From: Planctomonas deserti
GTDB taxonomy: Bacteria; Actinomycetota; Actinomycetes; Actinomycetales; Microbacteriaceae
DNA length: 64,000 nt
Direction of reading: 5' to 3'
Assembly (NCBI RefSeq): GCF_003067705.1
Contig: NZ_QANL01000005.1
Span: 62,001-126,000 of the forward strand
A model generated the notes under the pieces. The model worked only from the letters and a program-made list of their open reading frames with translations. It ran no database searches and was not told the DNA's origin. Below, piece after piece: positions 8,077 through 16,051 of this stretch. Position numbers and translations under genes: made by a program. The first letter of the stretch is position 1. The number at the start of each line of letters is the position of its first letter.

Positions 8077-10944
8077 ATGCCCATGCCCCTGCCCACGCCC
8101 ACGTCCCGTCATGAAGGCGCGTCCACGCGGGTTCCTTCTTCCTCCAAAGCGGGAACGGGTGGTCGATCCTTCGGCAGAGGGTTGCGAGCTCTCGCCGTCG
8201 CGGCGGCGGGGCTGCTGCTCGCCGTTGCGGTGCCAACCCCCGCGGTCGCTCATGACGTCGACGGAGCACCGATGCAGGTGAGCACATCCGCCAGCCGGAC
8301 GCCCTCCGGCCTCCTCAGCGGCGCCTCCGTGAAGAGCTCGATCTATCCCTTCGTGCCCGCGCAGCCCGAGATCCGCATGGTGGAGTTCTGGCTCGACAAC
8401 GAGGCGATGACGGGAGCGCCCCGGCAGGTCGAGCGGGAGGCCCCCTTCGACTTCGCGGGCGGCAGCGCCTCCGCCGCCAACGCGTTCGACACCCGGGGCA
8501 TCAGTGAGGGGTCGCACACCATCAGCACCCGCATCACGCACTCCGACGGCCACGTCGCGAACGGGGCGACGACGTTCACGGTGGACAACGTGCCCGACAG
8601 CCCCACGCCGACTCCGACCCCCACCCCAACGCCCGCTCAGACGGTGCGGGTGAATGCCGGCGGCGGATCCGTCAGCACGGGCGGCGCCACCTGGGGCGCC
8701 GACGCGTACTTCAGCGGCGGGAAGACCTACTCGAACAGCAGGGTCACCGCCATCGCCAACACCACGGACGACGCCCTGTACCTGAACGAGCGGAGCGCCA
8801 CCGTGGATCGCGGCGGCTTCAGCTACGCGATACCGGTCAGCGCGACCGGCAACTACGCGGTGACCCTGCACTTCGCCGAGCTCTACCACGGAGCGACCGG
8901 CGGCGGCCCCGGCGGCGCAGGCAAGCGGGTCTTCAGTGCGAACCTCGAGGGCGGAACGACCGAGCTGGTCAACTTCGACATCTTCGCCGCGGTGGGCGCG
9001 ATGACCGCGACGACGAGGACGTTCACCGTTCCCGTGAGCGACGGCCGCCTGGACATCGCCTTCACCGCCACGGTGGACCAGCCGAGCGTCGCTGCCATCT
9101 CTGTGGTTGGCCCGTCCGGCACTACCACGACGCCCACGCCGTCGGCGGGCGACCCGACCCCCTTCGGCTGGGACACGAAGACGAATGCCCCGATCGGCAA
9201 GTCCGAGGCGCAGGGCGCGGTCGTGAACGGCCGGCTGTACGTGTTCTCCGGCTTCGACGTCGGCACCACGACGACCGCGCGCAGCGACGTGTACGACATC
9301 GCGAGCAACAGCTGGTCCCGTCTGCCCGACTTCCCGGTTGAACTCACGCACTCACCCGTCGTCGTCGACGGCACCACCATCTGGCTCATCGGCGGGTACG
9401 TCGGCGACCACCCCGGCCCCGCGACGCGCAGCGTCTGGAAGTTCGACACCGTGACCCGCACCTACAGCGCGGGACCGCAGCTTCCCGCACCGCGCGGGGC
9501 CGGCGCCGCCGCGATCGTCGGTCGGGAACTGCACTACTACGGCGGGACGAACCGCGTGGCCGGGTCCACGGCCGACCCGGACCAGCCGGACCACTGGGTG
9601 CTCAACCTCGACGGCGGCACGACCTGGGCGGCGAGGGCGGGCCTCCCCAACCCGCGCAACCACCTGGGCGGCGCCGCCATCGACGGCAAGATCTACGCGA
9701 TCGGCGGACAGCACAACGAGAACGAGAACACGGGGCTGCAGGCCGACGTGCACCGCTACGACCCCGCGACGAACGTCTGGACCAAGGTCGCCAGCCTGCC
9801 CCAGCCCCGCAGTCACATCGCCACGGCCGTGCGCGACGGGCAGCTGCTCGTGATGGGCGGCACCAATACCGGGAACATCGCCAGCCGCGACGTCACGGCA
9901 TACGACCCCGCAAGCAACGTCTGGTCGGTGCTGCCGGCCCTCCCGGGTGGCCGCAAGACCGCTGTCGCGGGAGTGTGGGGCGACACGGTCTACTTCACCG
10001 GCGGGAGCCACGCCACCAGCACCTACACCGGGCGGTTCCAGCAGCGGTGGGAGAACGGTCCCGCCTTGCCCGTCGCCCTCGGTGAGGTGGCCGGGGGCGT
10101 TATCGGATCCTCGCTGTACCTCGTCGGGGAGAGCAGCAACGCCACCCTCGCCCTGAACGTGTCCACCGGCACGTGGCGCAGCGACCTTCCGGTGCGCCCC
10201 TTCGTGGGCCACCACCACACCGCGGAGGTGATCGGCGGGAAGCTGTACCTCTTCGGCGGTCTCGGCTCTGGTGCGGGCAAGGTGCAGATCTTCGACCCCG
10301 CGACGAACCGCTGGACCCTCGGCGCGGACATGCCGTTCGCGGCGGGCTCCAGCTCGTCCGCGTTGATCGGCGGGAGGGTGTACGTGGCGGGCGGCATCGT
10401 CGGCAGCACCACCACGACCCGCGTGGCCCGCTTCGACCCCGTGGCGAACACGTGGACGGAGATCGCGCCGATGCCGCAGGGTCGCAACCACGCCGCATCC
10501 GCCACCGACGGCACCCGCATGTACGTGGCTGGCGGCCGCGGACCCGGCAGCGGGGACGGCAACTCCGTGGCGAATGGCTTCGACACCCTGCAGGTCTACG
10601 ACCCCGCGACGAACACCTGGCGTTCGAGCGCCACCAGCGGCTCCGGCCTCGCTCCTCTGCCCCAGGCACGGGGCGGCATGGGCAAGGCGGTGTTCTCCAA
10701 GGGCGAGATGTTCGTCCTCGGCGGCGAGACCGCGACCGGCGCGGGCGCGACGAGCCAGCGCGTGTACGACCGGGTGGACATCTACAACCCGCAGACCGGC
10801 ACCTGGCGGCTCGGGACCCCGATGCTCACCGCCCGGCACGGCATCTTCCCGGTGCTCGTGGGCAACCGCATCACCGTGGCCGGCGGCGGGGTGCAGGCCG
10901 GGTTCTCCGCCTCGTCCGTGACGCAGACCTACACCGCTCGGTAG
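8077..10944 (+). CDS. Secreted malectin/kelch-repeat protein
   Basis: A 955-residue exported protein. An N-terminal basic region and hydrophobic core ending AVAH make a signal peptide. Next come an Ig-like domain, a Ser-Pro-Thr-Pro linker near 185-200 and a malectin-like carbohydrate-binding domain (starting VRVNAGGG, with YAVTLHFAE). The last ~600 residues are a long series of kelch repeats, recognisable by recurring YDPATNVWT-type blades and GG pairs, probably forming one or two beta-propellers. I chose ATG at 8077 because GAGGAG sits 7 nt upstream; an in-frame GTG lies at 8053. Likely an extracellular sugar-binding protein; no catalytic residues for a galactose-oxidase-type enzyme are evident. 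Confidence 0.85.
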   Translation: MPMPLPTPTSRHEGASTRVPSSSKAGTGGRSFGRGLRALAVAAAGLLLAVAVPTPAVAHDVDGAPMQVSTSASRTPSGLLSGASVKSSIYPFVPAQPEIRMVEFWLDNEAMTGAPRQVEREAPFDFAGGSASAANAFDTRGISEGSHTISTRITHSDGHVANGATTFTVDNVPDSPTPTPTPTPTPAQTVRVNAGGGSVSTGGATWGADAYFSGGKTYSNSRVTAIANTTDDALYLNERSATVDRGGFSYAIPVSATGNYAVTLHFAELYHGATGGGPGGAGKRVFSANLEGGTTELVNFDIFAAVGAMTATTRTFTVPVSDGRLDIAFTATVDQPSVAAISVVGPSGTTTTPTPSAGDPTPFGWDTKTNAPIGKSEAQGAVVNGRLYVFSGFDVGTTTTARSDVYDIASNSWSRLPDFPVELTHSPVVVDGTTIWLIGGYVGDHPGPATRSVWKFDTVTRTYSAGPQLPAPRGAGAAAIVGRELHYYGGTNRVAGSTADPDQPDHWVLNLDGGTTWAARAGLPNPRNHLGGAAIDGKIYAIGGQHNENENTGLQADVHRYDPATNVWTKVASLPQPRSHIATAVRDGQLLVMGGTNTGNIASRDVTAYDPASNVWSVLPALPGGRKTAVAGVWGDTVYFTGGSHATSTYTGRFQQRWENGPALPVALGEVAGGVIGSSLYLVGESSNATLALNVSTGTWRSDLPVRPFVGHHHTAEVIGGKLYLFGGLGSGAGKVQIFDPATNRWTLGADMPFAAGSSSSALIGGRVYVAGGIVGSTTTTRVARFDPVANTWTEIAPMPQGRNHAASATDGTRMYVAGGRGPGSGDGNSVANGFDTLQVYDPATNTWRSSATSGSGLAPLPQARGGMGKAVFSKGEMFVLGGETATGAGATSQRVYDRVDIYNPQTGTWRLGTPMLTARHGIFPVLVGNRITVAGGGVQAGFSASSVTQTYTAR

Positions 10945-10960
10945 AGGAGGCGAGGCGGGA

Positions 10961-11404
10961 TCACAGGACAGTGGAGGTGGGAGCGTCCGTCGCTCGAAGC
11001 GTTGCCTGGTGCAACTCTTCGAGCACCACGCTGGGGGACAGGTAGGAGTGGAGCTCGGTGATCCCCTCGTCGGTCACCCGGTAGAACATCGTGTACGGCA
11101 CCCGGATGTCCACGCCGGACGGCTCCATACCCGCGACCTCCCCAATGTGCCTGCCGACGAACAGCGCCTCGAGTGCCACCACCCCGTCGTCGACGACGAG
11201 ATTGATGACCTCCGGATGGGCGTCGAAGATCCGGGTCTGAGCGTCGCCGATATGGTCGCGAACGGCACCCCGGCCGCGTATCTGTTCACCCGACTCCATG
11301 GTGGTCCACACGACATCAGCGGTGAAGAACTGCGAGAAGTCCCTCCGCTCGACCATCGCCGTGAAGTAGCCCTGCATGATGGATCGCGTCGTCACGACTG
11401 ACAC
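10961..11404 (-). CDS. SnoaL/NTF2-like domain protein
   Basis: A 147-residue single-domain protein with the NTF2-like cone fold pattern: an N-terminal helix (IMQGYFTAMVERR), a DVVWTTMESGEQIRGR strand-turn typical of SnoaL-like proteins, and C-terminal strands. Such proteins include polyketide cyclases, ketosteroid isomerases and many of unknown role; no specific reaction can be assigned. I chose GTG at 11404 because GGAG lies 6 nt upstream; the frame extends to 11527 without a better site. It converges on the kelch gene with only 16 bp between the stops. Confidence 0.75.
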   Translation of the reverse strand: MSVVTTRSIMQGYFTAMVERRDFSQFFTADVVWTTMESGEQIRGRGAVRDHIGDAQTRIFDAHPEVINLVVDDGVVALEALFVGRHIGEVAGMEPSGVDIRVPYTMFYRVTDEGITELHSYLSPSVVLEELHQATLRATDAPTSTVL

Positions 11405-11460
11405 AGCCCTCTCCCGTCCTTCTTGTTTCCGGTTGGGTGGACGATAGGAGCGGGGACGGA

Positions 11461-11494
11461 GGCCCGGAATACGCAGTTGTGCGTACACCGGGCC
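11461..11494. terminator. Nested inverted repeat downstream of 11598 gene
   Basis: GGCCCGG (11461-11467) pairs with CCGGGCC (11488-11494), and inside it ACGCA pairs with TGCGT around a GTTG loop. It lies about 100 bp beyond the 3' end of the peptidoglycan-binding gene and about 57 bp upstream of the NTF2-like start, so it could be a secondary terminator or an operator. Confidence 0.35.
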
Positions 11495-11549
11495 AGCGAG
11501 CAGGCAACGGAGGCGTTGGCGACTCATCCTGACCCGGACCGCCGGGTAG

Positions 11550-11582
11550 CGGACGAGCCCGCGGCTCCGCCGGGCCCGTCCG
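11550..11582 (-). terminator. Hairpin terminator after peptidoglycan-binding gene
   Basis: CGGACGAGCCCG (11550-11561) and CGGGCCCGTCCG (11571-11582) form a 12-position stem with one A-C mismatch and a 9-nt loop, starting 15 bp after the stop codon at 11598. There is no T-tract, as is common in actinobacteria. Confidence 0.55.
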
Positions 11583-11597
11583 CCGCGACCCGTGGCT

Positions 11598-12194
11598 TCA
11601 GTCGGCCACGATCAACCCCAGGATGAGCGCCTTCCAGGTTCTGGGGCCAACGACGCCGTCGACAGTGAAGGGCATCTGCCGCGACAGCAATCTCTGGAAC
11701 TCACGGACGGCCGCGTCCGTTCTGCCGCCGAACACGCCGTCGACGGTGAGGATGACCCATCGCCGATCGGTCAGCTGATCCTGAACGGCCCGGACCGCCG
11801 AGCCTGTACTGCCCCGTCTGACCGTGACGATGAGCGATGACCACGTCGCGGCGCCCACCACGCCGTCGACGACGAGGCCGCGCGCACGTTGATAGGTCCT
11901 CACGGCGGAATCCGTTGCCGGTCCGAAAATGCCGTCTACAGCGATACGGGCGCCGTGCGCGTTGAGCAGGTGCTGCAGCGAGCGAACCGTGACCGGGAAC
12001 GAGGCGTCGGGTGAGCCTCTCCACAGCACGGGCCACGGCCCGAGTGTTGAAGCGGAGGCCTGAACCTCCGCGGTGGCGGTTGTGGCGGTTGTGGCGGCCG
12101 TGGACAGCGGCTGAGCCGCCTGCGCGGGCGTGGCGGTGACGAGGATGAGGCCGAGCACCGGCGCCGTCGCCAGGACTCGGAATGTGGTCTTCAT
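11598..12194 (-). CDS. Secreted protein with two peptidoglycan-binding (PGB1) domains
   Basis: A 198-residue exported protein. It has a signal peptide (MKTTFRVLATAP... ending AQAA), a short Thr/Ala linker, then two PG_binding_1-type repeats with the VDGIFGPATDSAV and VDGVFGGRTDAAV signatures, each closing with a VDGVVG(A/P)xTW turn. No hydrolase domain is attached, so it can only bind or decorate the wall. ATG at 12194 has AAGGAG 8 nt upstream. A close paralogue with the same signal peptide and the LGPWPVL motif lies at 48122-48715. Confidence 0.85.
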   Translation of the reverse strand: MKTTFRVLATAPVLGLILVTATPAQAAQPLSTAATTATTATAEVQASASTLGPWPVLWRGSPDASFPVTVRSLQHLLNAHGARIAVDGIFGPATDSAVRTYQRARGLVVDGVVGAATWSSLIVTVRRGSTGSAVRAVQDQLTDRRWVILTVDGVFGGRTDAAVREFQRLLSRQMPFTVDGVVGPRTWKALILGLIVAD

Positions 12195-12543
12195 GGAAGG
12201 AACTCCTTGGGATAGCTCGGCGCACTCGAGATGCCCTCGGGCACCGGCGGGGACGAGCGGACCTCGTGAGGACAGCCCTGTCGCTGCGGCCGGGGATCTC
12301 GATCGATGGTGCGGCGCGTCCGCGCCGCGGGACTCGCTTCTCGCGCAAGGGACGCGGAGGAGAAGCGTTCGCTGTGTCGACGCGGGGGTGGAGGCTTCCT
12401 TGCCTCCGCAGCCTGCCGAGCACCGCTTGGTATGACGATCACGCTCCCGCCCCACGGCTCGACGTGTCAAGAGAACCGTAGAGGCTAGGCGGATCGCTTC
12501 CGGAACTCCGCGTCCGCGGGCCGCCGGTTAGGTACAGCAGGGA
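12195..12543. other. Long 5' leader / intergenic region
   Basis: About 350 bp between the peptidoglycan-binding gene start and the end of the phosphatidyltransferase gene. I see only a small hairpin GGAGGC-TTCCTT-GCCTCC at 12390-12407. The region could carry a long 5' UTR for the minus-strand secreted protein, but I cannot match it to a known riboswitch. Confidence 0.4.
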
Positions 12544-13365
12544 CTACCGCGTCGCTCCGTCCGCCGCGCGGCTCGTGGCTCCGCTCCTGGCCCCGACCGC
12601 CGCTCCTCGGCGGCGGCGGATCGTGAGCACGACCGAGGCGACCGTGTAGTACACGACGTAGAGGAGGGTCGCCGCGATGATCCAGGCCGGCGTGTCCGGC
12701 ATGGTCGCCACGGCCGCCGCGTAGCCGACGAACCAGAGCGCGGTGAGGATCATCGTGGTCCGCCAGAGCTGGCGCGTGCGCGACGGATAGAGGTAGTCGA
12801 TCGGCACGAACGAGGCGACCGCGAGCGCGAGGAGCAGCACGACGGTCGCAACCTGGCCGAGCCCGAGCACGACGGCGTAGAAGGCCACGATGTTCCAGTA
12901 GCTCGGGAACCCCCGGAAGAAGTGGTCGTCGGTCTTCGCGTCGGTGCGGCAGAACTGGTAGGCGGATGCGAGGAGTACGGCCCCGGCGACGGCACCGCCG
13001 GCGATGCCGTCGGGCAGGTAACCGGTACTCCAGAGCAGCACCATCGGCGCGAACGCGTAGGTGATGAAGTCGACGATGTTGTCGAGCAACGCCCCGTCGA
13101 TGGTCGGCAGCACGGTCTTCACTCGGGCCCCGCGAGCGAGGAACCCGTCGACGCCGTCGATGAACATCGCCGCCAGGAAGAGCCACAGCACGGTGCGCAC
13201 ATCCTGGCGGTAGGAGAAGTGCACCATGGCGAGCGCGAGCAGCACGCCGGACGCCGTGAACAGGTGCACACCGGCCGCGAGGATGCGCTCGCGGAGCGCG
13301 TGCTTCGAACCCGCACCGGTCGCTGTCATCCCGGCAACGATACTGGCATCCGAAGCGGACGGCAC
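12544..13365 (-). CDS. Probable phosphatidylcholine synthase (CDP-alcohol phosphatidyltransferase)
   Basis: A 273-residue polytopic membrane enzyme. The CDP-alcohol phosphotransferase motif is DGVDGFLAR...GALLDNIVD. The surroundings match bacterial phosphatidylcholine synthase (Pcs) rather than PgsA or CdsA relatives: HLFTASG before the first helix, VKTVLP after the AR, and KTDDHFFRGFPSYWN in the middle. Pcs condenses CDP-diacylglycerol with choline at the inner membrane. The gene begins at GTG 13365 with AGGA 7 nt upstream; an ATG at 13329 is an alternative. It is 33 bp after the SDR gene on the same strand, so they may be co-transcribed. Confidence 0.75.
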   Translation of the reverse strand: MPSASDASIVAGMTATGAGSKHALRERILAAGVHLFTASGVLLALAMVHFSYRQDVRTVLWLFLAAMFIDGVDGFLARGARVKTVLPTIDGALLDNIVDFITYAFAPMVLLWSTGYLPDGIAGGAVAGAVLLASAYQFCRTDAKTDDHFFRGFPSYWNIVAFYAVVLGLGQVATVVLLLALAVASFVPIDYLYPSRTRQLWRTTMILTALWFVGYAAAVATMPDTPAWIIAATLLYVVYYTVASVVLTIRRRRGAAVGARSGATSRAADGATR

Positions 13366-13398
13366 GGCGGAGTCCTGCGGGGGGCGGGCTCGATCACG

Positions 13399-14874
13399 TC
13401 ACCAGTTGGACGGCTCGAAGTCCTTGAGGAAGACGCCGAACAGGTCCTCGCCCGCCTCGCCTCGCACGATGGGGTCGTAGACGCGGGCGGCGCCGTCGAC
13501 GAGATCGAGCGGCGCGTGGAAGCCCTCCTCGGCCAGGCGCACCTTCGTGAAGTGCGGTCGCTCGTCCGTGATCCAGCCCGTGTCGACAGCCGTCATGAGG
13601 ATCCGGTCGCTCTCGAACATCTCCCGCGAGCTCGTGCGGGTGAGCATGTTCAGCGCCGCCTTCGCCATGTTGGTGTGGGGATGCCCCGGCCCCTTGTAGC
13701 CGCGCGAGAACACGCCCTCCATCGCCGAGACGTTCACGACGTAAGTGCGCCGGGCGGACGACGCGGCAAGAGAACCGCGCAACCGCGAGATGAGGAGGAA
13801 CGGCGCGGTCGCGTTCACCAGCTGCACCTCGAGCATCTCGAGCGGCTCGACCTTGTCGACGTGCTGCGTCCACGAGTTGACCGTCAGCTCGTCGGGGATG
13901 AGCCCGCCCGCGTCGATGGCGCTGCCCGCGAGGTGACGCTCGAGCGAGCTCGATCCCGGCGCCATCGCCTCGGCCGTCAACCGGTCGGCCGTGTGGGCGG
14001 CGGCCGCGAGGATGGGGTGCGAGTTCACGGACTGCGCGAGCGCGAGCGGGTGCGCGTCGTTCGTGTGCCCGAAGGTCACGAGCGCCGGCAGAGGGCCGTC
14101 GGGCAGCGGTGCGAGCTCGGCCTCGACGAGCGGCCGGTAGGCGCCGGGCGAGCGGCGGACGGTCTGCGCGGCGTTGTTGATGAGGATGTCGAGCGGCCCC
14201 TGCGCGGCGACGTGATCGGCCAGGGCGATCACCTGAGCAGGGTCCCGCAGGTCGATGCCGACGATCTCCAGGCGGTGCAGCCAGTCGCCGGAATCGGGCA
14301 GCGACGAGAAGCGTCGCACGGCATCGCGCGGGAAGCGCGTCGTGATGGTCGTGTGGGCGCCGTCCCGCAGCAGCATGAGCGCGATGTACATGCCGATCTT
14401 CGCGCGGCCGCCGGTGAGCAGCGCCCGCCTGCCGGTGAGGTCGGTTCGCGCCTCGCGCTTGCCGTGGCTCTTCGCCGCGCAGCCGGGGCAGAGCTGGTGG
14501 TAGAAGGCGTCGACCGTCGTGTAGGGCTGCTTGCAGATGTAGCAGTTGCGCGGCTTCAGCAGCTCACCGGCGGTCGGCGCCGCTGAGCGGCTCGTGAGCG
14601 GGATGCCGCGGGTCTCGTCGTCGATGCGGTCCGGCGCGCCCGTCGCGGTGGCGGCGACGACGACGCGATCGGCCGAGGCGATCCGTTCGCGTCGCTCCAG
14701 GCGGCGCCCCCTCTTGTGCTCCTTGAAGAACTTCGCGGTCGCCCGGCGCACGGCCGTGAAGTCGGGATGCTCGGCGTCGAACTCGGACAGTTCGGCGAGC
14801 ACGCGCAGCGTCGTCGCGAGGTCGGTGGGGTCGATGGGACGCGACTCGGAGGTCTGCGGGGGCGTGGAGGGCAC
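13399..14874 (-). CDS. SDR-family oxidoreductase with N-terminal zinc ribbon
   Basis: A 491-residue protein. Residues ~1-120 are helical and charged. A four-cysteine knuckle CYICKQPY...CPGC follows, which should bind zinc. The rest is a short-chain dehydrogenase (TGGRAKIG nucleotide loop, NNAAQT) with a long insertion before the catalytic region, where VNVSAMEGVF and the later KAALNML would supply the active-site positions. GTG at 14874 is preferred because a good -10 (TAGAAT, 14880-14885) ends 5 nt upstream and no ribosome site is present, suggesting a leaderless mRNA; GTG at 14916 is the in-frame alternative. The substrate is unknown. Confidence 0.75.
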   Translation of the reverse strand: MPSTPPQTSESRPIDPTDLATTLRVLAELSEFDAEHPDFTAVRRATAKFFKEHKRGRRLERRERIASADRVVVAATATGAPDRIDDETRGIPLTSRSAAPTAGELLKPRNCYICKQPYTTVDAFYHQLCPGCAAKSHGKREARTDLTGRRALLTGGRAKIGMYIALMLLRDGAHTTITTRFPRDAVRRFSSLPDSGDWLHRLEIVGIDLRDPAQVIALADHVAAQGPLDILINNAAQTVRRSPGAYRPLVEAELAPLPDGPLPALVTFGHTNDAHPLALAQSVNSHPILAAAAHTADRLTAEAMAPGSSSLERHLAGSAIDAGGLIPDELTVNSWTQHVDKVEPLEMLEVQLVNATAPFLLISRLRGSLAASSARRTYVVNVSAMEGVFSRGYKGPGHPHTNMAKAALNMLTRTSSREMFESDRILMTAVDTGWITDERPHFTKVRLAEEGFHAPLDLVDGAARVYDPIVRGEAGEDLFGVFLKDFEPSNW

Positions 14875-14879
14875 AGAGG

Positions 14880-14885
14880 ATTCTA
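14880..14885 (-). promoter_or_regulatory. -10 element for leaderless SDR transcript
   Basis: TAGAAT reads on the minus strand and ends 5 nt before the GTG at 14874, which would place transcription start at or next to the start codon. The expected -35 position (about 14903-14908) is poor. No Shine-Dalgarno sequence precedes either candidate GTG. Confidence 0.45.
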
Positions 14886-14943
14886 CGCCGCGCTGCGGCG
14901 CAGGCCGAGCGCGCACCGACCGCGCCCCCGTCGGCGGCGCGTT

Positions 14944-14978
14944 CTCCCGTCCCGCACCTCGACGGTGCGGGACGGGAG
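14944..14978 (-). terminator. Perfect 15-bp hairpin terminator
   Basis: CTCCCGTCCCGCACC (14944-14958) and its exact complement GGTGCGGGACGGGAG (14964-14978) enclose a TCGAC loop. It starts 7 bp after the aldo/keto reductase stop and separates that operon from the SDR gene downstream. Confidence 0.85.
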
Positions 14979-14984
14979 GCGGCG

Positions 14985-15983
14985 CTACTCGGGGGAGGCC
15001 TCCGCCCCCGCGGCGCGGACCTCCGCGTAGTCCTCCGCGGTGAGCTCCAGGGACGCGGCGGGAACCCAGCCGTCGATCTGGTCAGGGCGGCGGGCGCCCA
15101 CGATCGCACCCGTCACCCCGCGGAAGCCGAGGGTCCAGGCGACCGCGGCGGCCGCCTGCGGCACGTTGTGACGCTCGGCGACGCGGCCGAGGGCCTCACC
15201 GATCGCCAGGTTCTTCGCCAGGTTCGTCGTGAAGTCGTCGCTGTGCTTGCGCCAGTCGTCGTCGGGCAGGCTCTCGACCCGCTCCGCGGTGAAGGCGCCG
15301 CTCAGCAGGCCGGAGCCCATCGGGCTGTAGACGATGGTGCCGGTGCCGTGGTCGGCGCACCAGGGCAGCACGTCCTCGGCGCTCTGCGGCGCGAGCGCGG
15401 AGAACTTGGGCTGCAGCGAGTCGACGTGACCGAGCCGCTCGGCGGCCTCCAGCTGGGCGGGCGAGTGGTTCGACAGCCCGACCGCGAGCGCCTTGCCCGA
15501 GGCCTGGATGTCGAGCATCGCCTGCCAGTACTCCTCCACCGGCGTGCCGTCGGTGGTGGGCCAGTGCACCTGGTACAGGTCGATGCGCTCGACGCCCAGC
15601 CGGCGCAGCGACGCGTCGACCTCGCGCTTCAAGGACTCGGGGTTCGCGATGCGGCGCGAGGGCTTCCCTCGGTCCTCGTCGTCCCAGACGACGCCGCCCT
15701 TGGTGAAGATGTACGGCCGGTCCTGCTCGGGGAAGTCGCGGACCGCACGGCCGACGACCTCCTCCGAGTGCCCGAGTCCGTAGATGGCGGCGGTGTCGAT
15801 CCAGTTCACTCCGCTCTCGATCGCGTGGCGGATCGCCCGCAGCGACTCGTCGTCGTCCTGCGGGCCCCAGCCGAAGGCCCAGTCGCCCTGACGGGGGCCG
15901 CCGATGGCCCAGGCGCCGAAGCCGACGCGCGTGATCGAGAGGTCGGAGCGTCCGAGGGGGACGACGGGGAGATCGGTTCTCAT
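14985..15983 (-). CDS. Aldo/keto reductase
   Basis: A 332-residue (beta/alpha)8 NAD(P)H oxidoreductase. It has the family signature NWIDTAAIYGLGHSE with the catalytic Asp and Tyr, KGGVVW supplying the Lys strand, DLYQVHWPTTD with the active-site His, and the C-terminal cofactor motif GARRPDQI. Family members reduce sugar or other aldehydes and ketones. ATG at 15983 has AAGG upstream. It is the last gene of a minus-strand unit that includes a GH5 enzyme, a second aldo/keto reductase, an epimerase and a tautomerase, so a role in processing released sugars is likely. A strong terminator follows directly. Confidence 0.85.
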   Translation of the reverse strand: MRTDLPVVPLGRSDLSITRVGFGAWAIGGPRQGDWAFGWGPQDDDESLRAIRHAIESGVNWIDTAAIYGLGHSEEVVGRAVRDFPEQDRPYIFTKGGVVWDDEDRGKPSRRIANPESLKREVDASLRRLGVERIDLYQVHWPTTDGTPVEEYWQAMLDIQASGKALAVGLSNHSPAQLEAAERLGHVDSLQPKFSALAPQSAEDVLPWCADHGTGTIVYSPMGSGLLSGAFTAERVESLPDDDWRKHSDDFTTNLAKNLAIGEALGRVAERHNVPQAAAAVAWTLGFRGVTGAIVGARRPDQIDGWVPAASLELTAEDYAEVRAAGAEASPE

Positions 15984-16051
15984 GGGTGCCTTCCGGAGAG
16001 ATGAGCGATGCGGAGGTGCGGAGGTGTAGCAGTGCGGAGGTGCGGTGCGGG

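Noticed and set aside
8077-10944. Galactose oxidase assignment for the kelch protein
   Set aside because: Kelch blades are present but I could not identify the copper-ligand Tyr/His set or the cross-linked Cys needed for that enzyme.
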